From Defluviitalea raffinosedens (GTDB lineage Bacteria; Bacillota; Clostridia; Lachnospirales; Defluviitaleaceae), in assembly GCF_016908775.1 (NCBI RefSeq), contig NZ_JAFBEP010000004.1:62001-126000 (forward strand): a stretch of DNA of 64,000 nucleotides. The letters are read 5' to 3'. A program made the translations under genes and the position numbers. Below the pieces are notes generated by a model. The model did not search any database. It saw only the letters and a list, made by a program, of their open reading frames with translations, and was not told the DNA's origin. How positions within the stretch are numbered: position 1 is the stretch's first letter; each line of letters begins with the position of its first letter. Shown here piece after piece: positions 9,239 through 17,835 of this stretch.

Positions 9239-10363
9239 CTATTTATTATTTTTCAAACTATACACAAATGCCAATACTTCTGCAACAGCTTGATACAACT
9301 CAGGTGGAATCTCTTTCCCAATATCTACCGTTTGATACAGTGCTCTTGCAAGCGGTTTATTTTCTACTATCTCTATATTATTTTCTCCTGCTATAGTCTT
9401 GATCCTTAACGCTAAATAATCTACACCTTTTGCTATTACAATCGGTGCAGAAGCAATATTAGAATCATATTGTATAGCTACAGCATAATGAGTCGGATTT
9501 GTTATAACAACATCGGCTTTTGGTATTTCTTGCATCATTCGCCTCAAAGAAATTTCTCGCATTTTCTGCCTAATTTTACTTTTTATTTCAGGATTTCCTT
9601 CCGTCATTTTATATTCATCTTTTACTTCTTCTTTAGTCATTTTTAAATTCTGCTCATGCTCATATCTTTGAAAAGCATAATCTGCTGTAGCAATAAATAT
9701 AAAAAACATACCTACTTTAACGCCCATGTCGACAATGACTTTTCCAATGTATTGAACCATTTGTAATAATTCCATATCCATCAAAAGAACAATATTATCT
9801 ACCTCTTTAATAACCGAACTGTAAATCACAGCGCTAAGAATTGCAACTTTCACTATAGATTTTAATAATTCTACTATAGAATGCTTTGAAAATAACCTGC
9901 CAAAACCCGATATAGGATTTAATCTGGCAAATTTAGGTCGCAGAGGTTTAAATGTAGGATGCCAGCCTACCTGAACATAACTAATGGTAATTCCTACAGT
10001 CAATGCAACTGCAAATAATGGAGCTACAATAATAATAATTTCTAATAATACATGCGGCACAAATTCTAGGATATAGGTGTTGGTAAAAATATTATCCAAT
10101 TCCGGCAATAAAATATAAGTGTTTTCAAAAATTGAAGTAAATCTTCCGTAAATATATGGTCCGAATATTTCAAGAGATGAGAACATCAATATAAGCAGAA
10201 AAGCCGTATTAATCTCCATACTTTTAACTACTTGCCCTTCTTCTCTTGCTTTACTACGTTTTCTTGGAGTAGGCTTTTCTGTTTTTCCATCTTTATCTGC
10301 AAAAAACTGCAAATCATATCTTACTAATTCCGATGGTCCAACGATATTAAATTCTTCTGTCAT
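9239..10363 (-). CDS. flhB: FlhB, export switch protein with NPTH autocleavage site
   Basis: 374 residues with an N-terminal FFADKDGKTEKPT-type segment, four membrane helices (about 50-225), a linker, and a cytoplasmic domain with the self-cleavage motif N289-P-T-H292. Cleavage there switches export specificity from rod/hook to filament substrates when hook length is reached, working with FliK. It overlaps fliR by four bases. Length and motif are canonical. Confidence 0.97.
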   Translation of the reverse strand: MTEEFNIVGPSELVRYDLQFFADKDGKTEKPTPRKRSKAREEGQVVKSMEINTAFLLILMFSSLEIFGPYIYGRFTSIFENTYILLPELDNIFTNTYILEFVPHVLLEIIIIVAPLFAVALTVGITISYVQVGWHPTFKPLRPKFARLNPISGFGRLFSKHSIVELLKSIVKVAILSAVIYSSVIKEVDNIVLLMDMELLQMVQYIGKVIVDMGVKVGMFFIFIATADYAFQRYEHEQNLKMTKEEVKDEYKMTEGNPEIKSKIRQKMREISLRRMMQEIPKADVVITNPTHYAVAIQYDSNIASAPIVIAKGVDYLALRIKTIAGENNIEIVENKPLARALYQTVDIGKEIPPELYQAVAEVLAFVYSLKNNK

Positions 10364-11145
10364 GGAATCATTCCCTTAATGATGAAAAATAACTTTTCAA
10401 ACAATTCCTTTGAAACATAATTATAAATCATAGTAAATAACGGCATTACTACCACTAAGCATGCCAAACCTAAAATCAACTTTAGAGGCAACCCAATAAC
10501 AAACATATTCATCTGAGGAGCTGTTCTAGCCAATATTCCTAACGCAAAATCGAGAATTAAAATAGCTCCTATAATCGGAGACGCAACTTTAATGGAAATA
10601 ATAAAAATATCAGACAGAATAACAATATAATGTCCCAATAATTCACTGTTAAATACTGCTTGACCAATAGGCAACACTTGATAACTATAGAATAATGCCT
10701 GAATGATTTTGTGATGACCATTAGTTACCAAAAGTATTGTCAAAACCATAAAATAATAAAGATTACCAGTAATAGGTACTTGTATGTTGCTTAGAGGGTC
10801 TAAGACACTGATCATTGAAAACCCTATTTGATAGTCTATTAATTGTCCCGCTAAGTAAAAGATAGTCAAAATGATATAGACTAAAAATCCAAATATGGCT
10901 CCTACAGTTAATTCTTTTAATACAAGAAGTACATATCCTAAAATCGTATCCTCATAAGTCACTGTCATGGTAGGTATTGTAGAAAGTACAATAGTACTGA
11001 CAATAAATGAAAACCCTATTTTTGCATAAGTAGGAGCATTTCTACCTCCAAAAATAGGAGATGTAGCAAAAAAGCCTAAAAATCTGACAAAAACCAATAT
11101 AAGAATATCTATTCTTAAAAATACATTGCTCATTAAAAAATCCAT
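10360..11145 (-). CDS. fliR: FliR, export gate membrane protein
   Basis: 261 residues, almost entirely hydrophobic with about six membrane spans, and matching the FliR/SpaR family through motifs such as RFLGFFATSPIFGGRNAP and GFSMISVLDP. With FliP and FliQ it forms the helical export gate assembled outside the membrane plane. AAAGGA lies nine bases before ATG. It is separated from fliQ by 13 nt and overlaps flhB by four. Confidence 0.95.
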   Translation of the reverse strand: MDFLMSNVFLRIDILILVFVRFLGFFATSPIFGGRNAPTYAKIGFSFIVSTIVLSTIPTMTVTYEDTILGYVLLVLKELTVGAIFGFLVYIILTIFYLAGQLIDYQIGFSMISVLDPLSNIQVPITGNLYYFMVLTILLVTNGHHKIIQALFYSYQVLPIGQAVFNSELLGHYIVILSDIFIISIKVASPIIGAILILDFALGILARTAPQMNMFVIGLPLKLILGLACLVVVMPLFTMIYNYVSKELFEKLFFIIKGMIP

Positions 11146-11158
11146 CGTTCATTTTCCT

Positions 11159-11425
11159 TTAACGAATGTACATATTCATATTTGTATATAAATTATTTAT
11201 ATATTCTAATAAAGTTGTAAGCATCCAAGGACCAAAGATCAAAATAGCCACAAATACTGCAAGGATTTTTGGAATAAAAGCCAATGTCGATTCCTGAATA
11301 GATGTAACCGTTTGAAATATGCTTACAATTAATCCTACAGTTAAACCCATTAAAAGCATAGGAGCTGACACTTTTATAACAACAAGCAAAGCATCCCGTG
11401 CCAAATCTATAACCATCTGCTCCAT
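11159..11425 (-). CDS. fliQ: FliQ, export gate membrane protein
   Basis: About 88 residues forming a two-helix hairpin with the conserved PMLLMGLTVGLIVSIFQ-type core of FliQ/SpaQ proteins. It is a component of the FliPQR gate. An in-frame GTG four codons upstream sits inside the AGAGGTGG ribosome site, so the downstream ATG is chosen. Length matches the family (about 88-90). Confidence 0.94.
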   Translation of the reverse strand: MEQMVIDLARDALLVVIKVSAPMLLMGLTVGLIVSIFQTVTSIQESTLAFIPKILAVFVAILIFGPWMLTTLLEYINNLYTNMNMYIR

Positions 11426-11445
11426 AAGGTTTTCCACCTCTTATT

Positions 11446-12255
11446 CTACCTAAAAGTTTGAACAAGCTGTCCTATAACTAAATTCCATCCATCTACCATA
11501 ACAAATAACAATATTTTGAAAGGAAGCGAAATCATAACAGGAGGAAGCATCATCATTCCCATTGACATTAATGTAGAAGCGACAACCATATCAATAACAA
11601 TAAAAGGAATGTATAATAAAAAACCAATCATAAATCCTGTTTTTAATTCACTAATGATAAATGCAGGAATTAATACTCTTGAAGGAATTTGATCTGTAAT
11701 ACTTACATCATCAGTATTTTCAATAGGATCCATTTGAGCTATTCCCATAAATAAGTTCAGATCGCTATTTCTCACTTGTCTGAACATGAAATTTCTTATG
11801 GGTTTCATGGCATTTTCAATAGCTTCCTCCTGAGATATTTGTCCTGCTGTATAAGGTTTTAGAGCTTGCTCATTAATTTCTGAAAAAGTAGGACCCATAA
11901 TGAATAATGTTAAAAATAAAGCGAGTCCAATAAGAACTTGATTGGGCGGAGTCTGCTGAGTACCTAATGCAGAACGTAAGAAATGTAACGCTATAACAAT
12001 TCTTGTAAATGACGTCATCATAATTAATATAGAAGGTGCCAATGAGAGTATTGTGAGGATAAATAGAATTTGCAAGCTGGTAACGACCTCTTGTGGATTT
12101 TCTGCAGCTTCTATATTAATACCAATCTGAGGTATTGGCAAAGTTACATTGTCTACTGGTTCTGCATAAACTTCAAACCCAAAAAATAATTGCATAAATA
12201 AAGTAATTATTATTCCAAATACTAAAAATTTAAAATTTTTCCTTGTTTTCATCAT
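11446..12255 (-). CDS. fliP: FliP, export gate membrane protein
   Basis: About 269 residues with a cleavable-type N-terminal signal segment (KFLVFGIIITLFMQLFFG), a periplasm-facing loop, and the FliP core motifs MMTSFTRIVIALHFLRSALGTQQTPPNQ and LIPAFIISELKTGFMIGF. It is the major subunit of the export gate. A GTG in the longer frame is part of GGTGGAGA; ATG-ATG just after it is the likely start. The gene overlaps fliO by about 26 nt. Confidence 0.94.
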   Translation of the reverse strand: MMKTRKNFKFLVFGIIITLFMQLFFGFEVYAEPVDNVTLPIPQIGINIEAAENPQEVVTSLQILFILTILSLAPSILIMMTSFTRIVIALHFLRSALGTQQTPPNQVLIGLALFLTLFIMGPTFSEINEQALKPYTAGQISQEEAIENAMKPIRNFMFRQVRNSDLNLFMGIAQMDPIENTDDVSITDQIPSRVLIPAFIISELKTGFMIGFLLYIPFIVIDMVVASTLMSMGMMMLPPVMISLPFKILLFVMVDGWNLVIGQLVQTFR

Positions 12256-12709
12256 GATTCTCTCCACCAGAACTTATGTCCTTACTCTGTGAATCTCTGT
12301 CCAACTTTTTAATCCATTGCTTCAAATAAGAATCAAATTTAATTTGTGACGATTTTTTAATTTGAATAGCTTCTTTTTCAATTTCTGCTAAATATGCAAT
12401 ATGATCCTTTGAAATACCAATTAAGTAAATATGATTTCCTACTTGAATTAACTGAAGCATCTTCTGAGGACCGATCACCACAGATTCTATTACTTTTATG
12501 TTACTTCCTTGGTAATTCTGATATTGAAACCTGCCAAGCCATCTCGTAACATAATATGCACCAAACAAAATCAAAGCAAATAGGAATATTAGGAAAAAAA
12601 ACTGGCCTAACATATTAAACCAGTTTATATTCGTCTGACCTCCAGTATTAGAAATATTGCTATTCTGAAACAATAGGAACGAAAAAGAAATATCAAGTTG
12701 AACGTTCAT
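12230..12709 (-). CDS. fliO: FliO (FliZ-type), export gate assembly factor
   Basis: About 159 residues with a membrane helix near 30-52 (FFLIFLFALILFGAYYVTRWL) and a short cytoplasmic beta domain with the FliO signature VIESVVIGPQKMLQLIQVG. FliO helps FliP assemble before the gate closes. The start is uncertain: TTG at 12718 overlaps the cheY stop, and ATG at 12709 follows it; ATG is preferred although its ribosome site is weak. The C-terminus is charged and low-complexity. Confidence 0.88.
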   Translation of the reverse strand: MNVQLDISFSFLLFQNSNISNTGGQTNINWFNMLGQFFFLIFLFALILFGAYYVTRWLGRFQYQNYQGSNIKVIESVVIGPQKMLQLIQVGNHIYLIGISKDHIAYLAEIEKEAIQIKKSSQIKFDSYLKQWIKKLDRDSQSKDISSGGENHDENKEKF

Positions 12710-12710
12710 C

Positions 12711-13073
12711 TTATCCAATAACCTTCTTTACAGCTTCAACCACACGATCTGCTTGGAATGGTTTAACTATAAAGTCTTTTGCTCCAGCTTGGATTGACTC
12801 AATTACCATCGCTTGTTGTCCCATTGCTGAACACATGATAATTGTTGCATTGCCATCTATTTTTTTAATCTCCCTAACCGCTTGAATACCATCCATTTCA
12901 GGCATTGTTATATCCATAATTACTAAATCAGGGGATAATTCTTTAAATTTTTCTACTGCTTTAGCTCCATTTTCAGCTTCAGCCGCAATTTCATATCCGT
13001 TTTTGGTTAAAATGTCTTTAATCATCATTCTCATAAAAGCTGCGTCATCAACGATTAAAATCTTTTTTGCCAT
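12711..13073 (-). CDS. cheY: CheY chemotaxis response regulator
   Basis: A 120-residue stand-alone receiver domain with D9/D10, phospho-acceptor D54, S82 and K104, the full active-site set. CheY-P binds the switch proteins FliM and FliY; in Firmicutes this promotes counter-clockwise rotation. Strong GGAGAGGG ribosome site. It sits between fliY and fliO as in Bacillus. A possible internal promoter precedes it (13136-13165). Confidence 0.97.
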   Translation of the reverse strand: MAKKILIVDDAAFMRMMIKDILTKNGYEIAAEAENGAKAVEKFKELSPDLVIMDITMPEMDGIQAVREIKKIDGNATIIMCSAMGQQAMVIESIQAGAKDFIVKPFQADRVVEAVKKVIG

Positions 13074-13135
13074 TAAATACCCTCTCCTTTGAATGATTAT
13101 TGAAAATATCTAGCTGTTTAACTTATAGGTATTAT

Positions 13136-13165
13136 AATATATTTTTTTTATAATTTCTATGCCAA
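13136..13165 (-). promoter_or_regulatory. Possible internal promoter upstream of cheY
   Basis: On the minus strand TTGGCA (13165-13160) and TATATT (13141-13136) are separated by 18 bp in the 120-nt fliY-cheY gap, one mismatch to each sigma-A hexamer. It would give extra transcripts of cheY and the export-gate genes. The surrounding DNA is very AT-rich, so chance is possible. Confidence 0.35.
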
Positions 13166-13193
13166 AAGTAATAAAATTTGCCTTAGTACATTA

Positions 13194-14399
13194 TTATATC
13201 CTATTTTCGGGATTAGTGATTTCAGTAATTCTAATTCCGAAATTTTCATCAATCACAACAACTTCACCTTTAGCAACAAATTTTCCATTAACCAGAATAT
13301 CTATAGGCTCACCAGCCAATTTATCTAGCTCAATAATAGTTCCCGGACTAAATTCAAGGATTTCCTTAATTAATTTATGTGTTCTTCCTAATTCAACAGT
13401 TACTTCTAAAGGTACATCCATGATAATATCAATATTTTCTTTTTGTCTCATAACTGCAGCAACATCAAAACTCTGAAACTCTGCTGGATGTACATTAACA
13501 CTTTGTTGGTAAGAATTTTGAGGCATCATTTGTGGTTGTTGTGTAGGAGGTATTTGATAGCCCATATTATTTGGTTGAGTGTACTGAGTGTATTGACCAT
13601 AGGATAAATTCGGTTGCGGATTATTAAACATCATTCCCTCTTGTTGTATTGGTGTAGTGCCTGAATTTGAATTAACCGGTTGTTCCACGTTTTTAGGCTG
13701 CTGAGATTGTTTTTCCTCAGAATGGATCAAATTCCTTACTAAGTCTTTTGCAAAATCAACAGGAAGAATTTGCATAATTTCACTATCAATTAAATTGCCT
13801 ATTTCCATCTTAAAGGCTATTCTTACAACACCTTCTTCACCAAACCCAAAACTATCTACCATATTGCCATCTTGTAGATTTACAACGAATGCATGGGGTG
13901 GATTAATGTCAATTTTTTTATTAAACATAGACGACATAGAAGTAGCTGCAGAACCAACCATTTGATTCATTGCTTCACTAATAGCACTTAAATGAAGTTC
14001 AGTCAATTCTCCTTGTACATTGGTTCCATCTCCGCCCATCATAAGATCAGCAATAACCTTAACATCATCCTCTTTTAAGATGAGTAAATTACTTCCCTTC
14101 AGTCCTTCTTTATATTCAACATTAATTGCTACGAAAGGTTTAACATACTCTGTAGATAACTCACTCCAAGTCACAACCTTTACTTTTGGAGTTGTAATGG
14201 TTACCTTTTGATTTAACAATGTAAACAATGTTGTAGCAGCAGTTCCCATACTTATATTGCCTATTTCACCTAATGCATCTTTTTCATCATCAGTAAGGAT
14301 ATCTTTAACTATGCCATATGCATCATTGGATTCACTTAAATCTGCATCAGTTCCTCCCAACAATGCATCGATTTCTGCTTGCGAAAGCATATCTCCCAT
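13194..14399 (-). CDS. fliY: FliY, flagellar switch protein and CheY-P phosphatase
   Basis: 401 residues in three parts: an N-terminal CheY-binding peptide (SQAEIDALLGG), a CheC-like phosphatase domain with E45/N48 and E142/N145, a Q/N/P-rich linker about 230-305, and a C-terminal FliN domain (about 320-401) that builds the C-ring base. It replaces FliN of proteobacteria and is the main CheY-P phosphatase at the motor in Firmicutes. The ATG shares one base with the fliM stop (TAATG). Confidence 0.96.
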   Translation of the reverse strand: MGDMLSQAEIDALLGGTDADLSESNDAYGIVKDILTDDEKDALGEIGNISMGTAATTLFTLLNQKVTITTPKVKVVTWSELSTEYVKPFVAINVEYKEGLKGSNLLILKEDDVKVIADLMMGGDGTNVQGELTELHLSAISEAMNQMVGSAATSMSSMFNKKIDINPPHAFVVNLQDGNMVDSFGFGEEGVVRIAFKMEIGNLIDSEIMQILPVDFAKDLVRNLIHSEEKQSQQPKNVEQPVNSNSGTTPIQQEGMMFNNPQPNLSYGQYTQYTQPNNMGYQIPPTQQPQMMPQNSYQQSVNVHPAEFQSFDVAAVMRQKENIDIIMDVPLEVTVELGRTHKLIKEILEFSPGTIIELDKLAGEPIDILVNGKFVAKGEVVVIDENFGIRITEITNPENRI

Positions 14400-15385
14400 T
14401 ACTCATCCTCCTTCCTCTCAATTGAAGTAATTTGAATTGCATTTCTATTTTTGAAGATTCCCGGTTTAGCACGAAATTTTAAAAGATTGCCAACCATAAC
14501 ATCTAGATCGGAATTTGTATATGAATCCAATTTTATAACATCACCAACTTGGAGATTAATAAATTCTCCAACGGTTATATAGGTTTTTCCTAATACGGCT
14601 TTCACGGGAATTTTTGCGATTTCTAACCTTCTTTCTAAATACTTTCTATAGGTTACATTATCATCTTGTTCAACAGTTGTGAACCAATATTTGGTATTAA
14701 GCCTATCCATTATAGGTTCAATAACCAAATGCGGTATACAAATATTCATCATCCCTTCAACTTCGCCAATTTTCATATTCAAAGTTACAAGGGCAATCAT
14801 TTCATTCGGAGATATAATTTGTGCAAATTGAGAATTTGTCTCAATTTTCTCTAATCTTGGATTGATTGCAATAACATTTTCCCATGGCTCTCGTAATAAG
14901 TTCACCAATTGAGCAACAATTCTTTCTAGTAGGATTCTCTCTATCTCTGTAAACTCCCTTATTTTATCAATCATTGAACCCATACCGCCTAAAATTCTAT
15001 CTATGATGCAATATCCTAAATTAGGAGAGAGTTCAAGTAAAATTGATCCTTTTAAAGGCGAAAAGTCTACACTGGACAATATGACCGGATTCGCTAAAGA
15101 ATTACTAAATTCATAATATGTGACTGCTTCTGCATTCACAACATCTATTTGAGTTGGAGTGCGTAAATAGCCGGATAAATACGTTGATACAATTCGAGAG
15201 TAATTATCAAAAATAATTTCCAAAGTTCTCAATTGTTCCTTCGCAAATTTCGAAGGCCTGGCAAAATCATATTTTTTTATATGCTTTTCCCGGTCAGTGG
15301 TTTGAATATTTGAAACATCTAACTCTCCTGTATTCAAAGCCTTCAGCAGCTCATCTATTTCACTTTGCGATAGAACTTCACCCAT
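14399..15385 (-). CDS. fliM: FliM, flagellar motor switch protein
   Basis: 328 residues starting with the CheY-P-binding peptide LSQSEIDELL, followed by the CheC-like middle domain with the GGMG-type loop and the C-terminal SpoA/FliN-like domain. It forms the C-ring wall and receives CheY-P. Strong GGGAGGTGG site. It shares one base with fliY, implying coupled translation of the two switch subunits. Confidence 0.96.
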   Translation of the reverse strand: MGEVLSQSEIDELLKALNTGELDVSNIQTTDREKHIKKYDFARPSKFAKEQLRTLEIIFDNYSRIVSTYLSGYLRTPTQIDVVNAEAVTYYEFSNSLANPVILSSVDFSPLKGSILLELSPNLGYCIIDRILGGMGSMIDKIREFTEIERILLERIVAQLVNLLREPWENVIAINPRLEKIETNSQFAQIISPNEMIALVTLNMKIGEVEGMMNICIPHLVIEPIMDRLNTKYWFTTVEQDDNVTYRKYLERRLEIAKIPVKAVLGKTYITVGEFINLQVGDVIKLDSYTNSDLDVMVGNLLKFRAKPGIFKNRNAIQITSIERKEDE

Positions 15386-15426
15386 TTAACCACCTCCCAT
15401 AGTCTATTCTAACATATCTTGCAAAG

Positions 15427-15921
15427 CTATTGTACAAAAAATTCTCCAAAGTAAATATCTACTATCGTATCTGTTTGAAATTCGTTTTTGATCTCATTTA
15501 ATATTTCTTTTCCAATTAATTCTTGTACATTTGGCTCCTGCATTTCTTCATATGTTGAATTACGGATGACATTAATAATAATATGCCTTAAAATATCCAT
15601 TTTCCCGCTTAACTCTTCATTTAAAGATTTATAATCTTTTTGGCTGCGATCTAAAGCTAATCCGACTGATAGACGAAGTATATGCTTTTCATCGCTATCT
15701 TTATCACTAATCAAGTTAGCAGTTATAGGATCACTAATAGACAAAATAGTGATATCTTTCGGATCTACTTTTCTCTCTTCTGCAATCGATACACTCTGTT
15801 GACTTGATTCAGCAAGTGACTTGAGTGACTTTAGTGTAAAAGACAATGCAACAGAAACAGCAATTACAGCTGCAAATAAGACACCGATAACAGAATAAAT
15901 AAATATTTTGCTTTTTTCCAT
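15427..15921 (-). CDS. fliL: FliL, stator-associated membrane protein
   Basis: About 164 residues: a short cytoplasmic head, one membrane helix (IFIYSVIGVLFAAVIAVSVAL) and a periplasmic stomatin-like domain ending with the typical DIYFGEFFVQ-type C-terminus. It supports stator function around the motor. The chosen ATG is preceded by AAAGGGGGA; the earlier in-frame ATG lies upstream of that site. It follows motB by 20 nt. Confidence 0.93.
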   Translation of the reverse strand: MEKSKIFIYSVIGVLFAAVIAVSVALSFTLKSLKSLAESSQQSVSIAEERKVDPKDITILSISDPITANLISDKDSDEKHILRLSVGLALDRSQKDYKSLNEELSGKMDILRHIIINVIRNSTYEEMQEPNVQELIGKEILNEIKNEFQTDTIVDIYFGEFFVQ

Positions 15922-15941
15922 TGTATTTCCCCCTTTAAGCA

Positions 15942-16718
15942 TTACTGATTAATAGCTGCATTTGATGCGTACTCGCTCAAAATTTTAATTTCTACTCTTC
16001 TATTTTTTGCTCTCCCCTCTGCAGTAGAATTATCGGCGATAGGGGAATACTCTCCAAAACCTTCGGTTGAAAACTGTTTAGGATCAAAAGATAGCTCATT
16101 GATATAATACTTTGCAACTGCAATAGCTCTTGCTGCTGATAATTCCCAATTGCTCGGAAATTGAACAGTACGGATTGGCACATTATCTGTGTGACCTTCA
16201 AACCGAATCCTATTATTAGGATATTTTGCAAGCTGGATACCTATTTTATCTAATATCTCAATAGCCTCTGGTTTTAACTCCGCTTTACCAGTATCAAAAA
16301 GGACACCATCTTTAAAAGTTAAAGTTACATAATTATCTCCCAATTTTGCATCCACTTTTTCTGTCAAATGATTTTCTTTAATATACTTTTCCATATCTGA
16401 ATGCATCTTTTTTAGTTCCTCAAGACTCTTTAAATCCATTTGGTCAGTAGTTTCTGAAAAATATTTCTCTAAATCCGGCAATTGGTTGATTCCATTTCCA
16501 ATTTCACTGCCATCACCTATAACAGAACTTCCTCCCGATAAGATTCCAACAGAACCTTCCAATGAATTAATGAAACCTCTGAATTTTTCAGCATCTACAG
16601 TTGACATTGAAAAAAGAAGAACAAAGAAAGTAAGGAGCAAAGTAACCATATCTCCATAAGTATTCATCCACTCCGGTGCACCTTGTTTTACTTCTTCTTC
16701 TTGTTTTCTCCTAGACAT
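15942..16718 (-). CDS. motB: MotB stator protein with OmpA-like domain
   Basis: About 258 residues. A short basic N-terminus precedes a single membrane helix with the proton-carrying D23 (TYGDMVTLLLTFFVLLFSM), then a plug/linker and a C-terminal OmpA-like peptidoglycan-binding domain (FEGHTDNVPI, NWELSAARA). It anchors the stator to the wall. The ribosome site GGCGGG and the motA stop lie inside the longer frame, so the start is set one base after the motA stop. Confidence 0.95.
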   Translation of the reverse strand: MSRRKQEEEVKQGAPEWMNTYGDMVTLLLTFFVLLFSMSTVDAEKFRGFINSLEGSVGILSGGSSVIGDGSEIGNGINQLPDLEKYFSETTDQMDLKSLEELKKMHSDMEKYIKENHLTEKVDAKLGDNYVTLTFKDGVLFDTGKAELKPEAIEILDKIGIQLAKYPNNRIRFEGHTDNVPIRTVQFPSNWELSAARAIAVAKYYINELSFDPKQFSTEGFGEYSPIADNSTAEGRAKNRRVEIKILSEYASNAAINQ

Positions 16719-16719
16719 T

Positions 16720-17514
16720 TTATTCACCCGCCTTTGCTTCCCCTTCATCTTTTTCATTTACAGTATCACGTAAGGTTGGTGATAAGAATGCTTTCAGTTT
16801 TTCTTCAATGATTCTTGGATTCTCCCCTGCTTGGATGGAAAGGAGTCCTTCAATCATAACTTCTTTTAACAATACTTCTTCACTGCTTCTGATCTTTAAT
16901 TTATTAGCAATTGGAGTGGATATGAAATTAGCTAAAACTGAACCATAAAAAGTTGTTACTAATGCAACTGCCATTGAAGGTCCAATTGAGGAGGGGTCAT
17001 TTAATTGGTCAAGCATGTTTATAAGACCAATCAATGTTCCAATCATTCCCCAAGCAGGCCCAAGACTAGCAACCGTCTCCCAAAAACCTTGAACTTCTTT
17101 ATGGCGTCCTTCAACAAAAGCTAATTCTGTCTCCAAAATATTTCTAACTAATTCAGGATCAGTACCATCTACAATTAATAATATACCTTTTTGTAAAAAT
17201 TTATCTTCCATAGACTGAGCTGCTTCTTCCAAAGCAAGCAGTCCTTCTTTTCGGGCGATATTTGCTAAATCAATAATCTTTTGAATGATATTTCCAGTAT
17301 CAAACTCCTGAGTTTTAAAAACTAAACGTGCTGATTTTAATGAATTTAAAAATTTATTTAAAGGGTAAGAAATTAAAACAGATGCAAAAGTACCCCCTAT
17401 TGTAATCATTACAGAAGGAAGATCAAAAAATAAACCTAATCTTCCATTAATCATTATTGATGTTATAACAAATACAATTCCACATATAAATCCAATTATG
17501 GTTGAAATATCCAA
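16720..17514 (-). CDS. motA: MotA stator protein
   Basis: About 264 residues with four membrane helices, a large cytoplasmic loop and the conserved SLGPAWGMIGTLIGLI segment before helix 4. With MotB it forms the ion-driven torque generator. Start: GTG at 17523 or TTG at 17514 are in frame; TTG is preferred because AGGTGG lies properly upstream and the product begins MDISTIIG, like most MotA proteins. It is nearly contiguous with flbD and motB. Confidence 0.93.
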   Translation of the reverse strand: MDISTIIGFICGIVFVITSIMINGRLGLFFDLPSVMITIGGTFASVLISYPLNKFLNSLKSARLVFKTQEFDTGNIIQKIIDLANIARKEGLLALEEAAQSMEDKFLQKGILLIVDGTDPELVRNILETELAFVEGRHKEVQGFWETVASLGPAWGMIGTLIGLINMLDQLNDPSSIGPSMAVALVTTFYGSVLANFISTPIANKLKIRSSEEVLLKEVMIEGLLSIQAGENPRIIEEKLKAFLSPTLRDTVNEKDEGEAKAGE

Positions 17515-17524
17515 CAACTCCACC

Positions 17525-17728
17525 TCACTCTGCTAGATGATCTATTCGACTGTAAATTTTTCGCTTATATTGTATCACAGTGCCGATAATTTCATCAATT
17601 GTCTCTTTTACCACAATTTTGCGCCCTGTTGTCATAGTAATTACCGTATCTGGAGTTTCTTCCACAAACTCGATTAACTCTGCATTGATTACGATCTGAG
17701 TATCATTTAATCTTGTTACTTTAATCAT
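17525..17728 (-). CDS. flbD: FlbD/SwrD-type small motility protein
   Basis: A 67-residue protein with the family pattern ITRLN..xxVINAELIEFVEETPDTVITMTTGRKIVVKE, resembling FlbD of flagellar operons and SwrD of Bacillus, reported to increase flagellar torque. Its location directly upstream of motA fits a stator-related role. Ribosome site AAGGCGGG. It is separated from flgE by a 107-nt gap containing a perfect stem-loop. Confidence 0.9.
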   Translation of the reverse strand: MIKVTRLNDTQIVINAELIEFVEETPDTVITMTTGRKIVVKETIDEIIGTVIQYKRKIYSRIDHLAE

Positions 17729-17791
17729 TTATAATCCCGCCTTTTATGACATAAATTTGAAATTCTATTGTAAAAAGGCATAATAAATTTC

Positions 17792-17826
17792 CACACACTT
17801 TAAGTCTTTAAGACTTAAAGTGTGTG
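17792..17826 (-). repeat. Perfect 15-bp stem-loop between flgE and flbD
   Basis: CACACACTTTAAGTC (17792-17806) and GACTTAAAGTGTGTG (17812-17826) are exact reverse complements around a five-base loop. It begins ten bases after the flgE stop. The following minus-strand sequence is AT-rich but has no continuous U-run, so it may act as a partial terminator or a 3-prime protecting structure for the abundant flgE message. Confidence 0.75.
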
Positions 17827-17835
17827 AACTTTATT

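Noticed and set aside
11193-11465. 90-residue minus-strand frame overlapping fliQ
   Set aside because: Same strand but shifted frame; the FliQ frame contains the conserved gate-protein motifs and the ribosome site.
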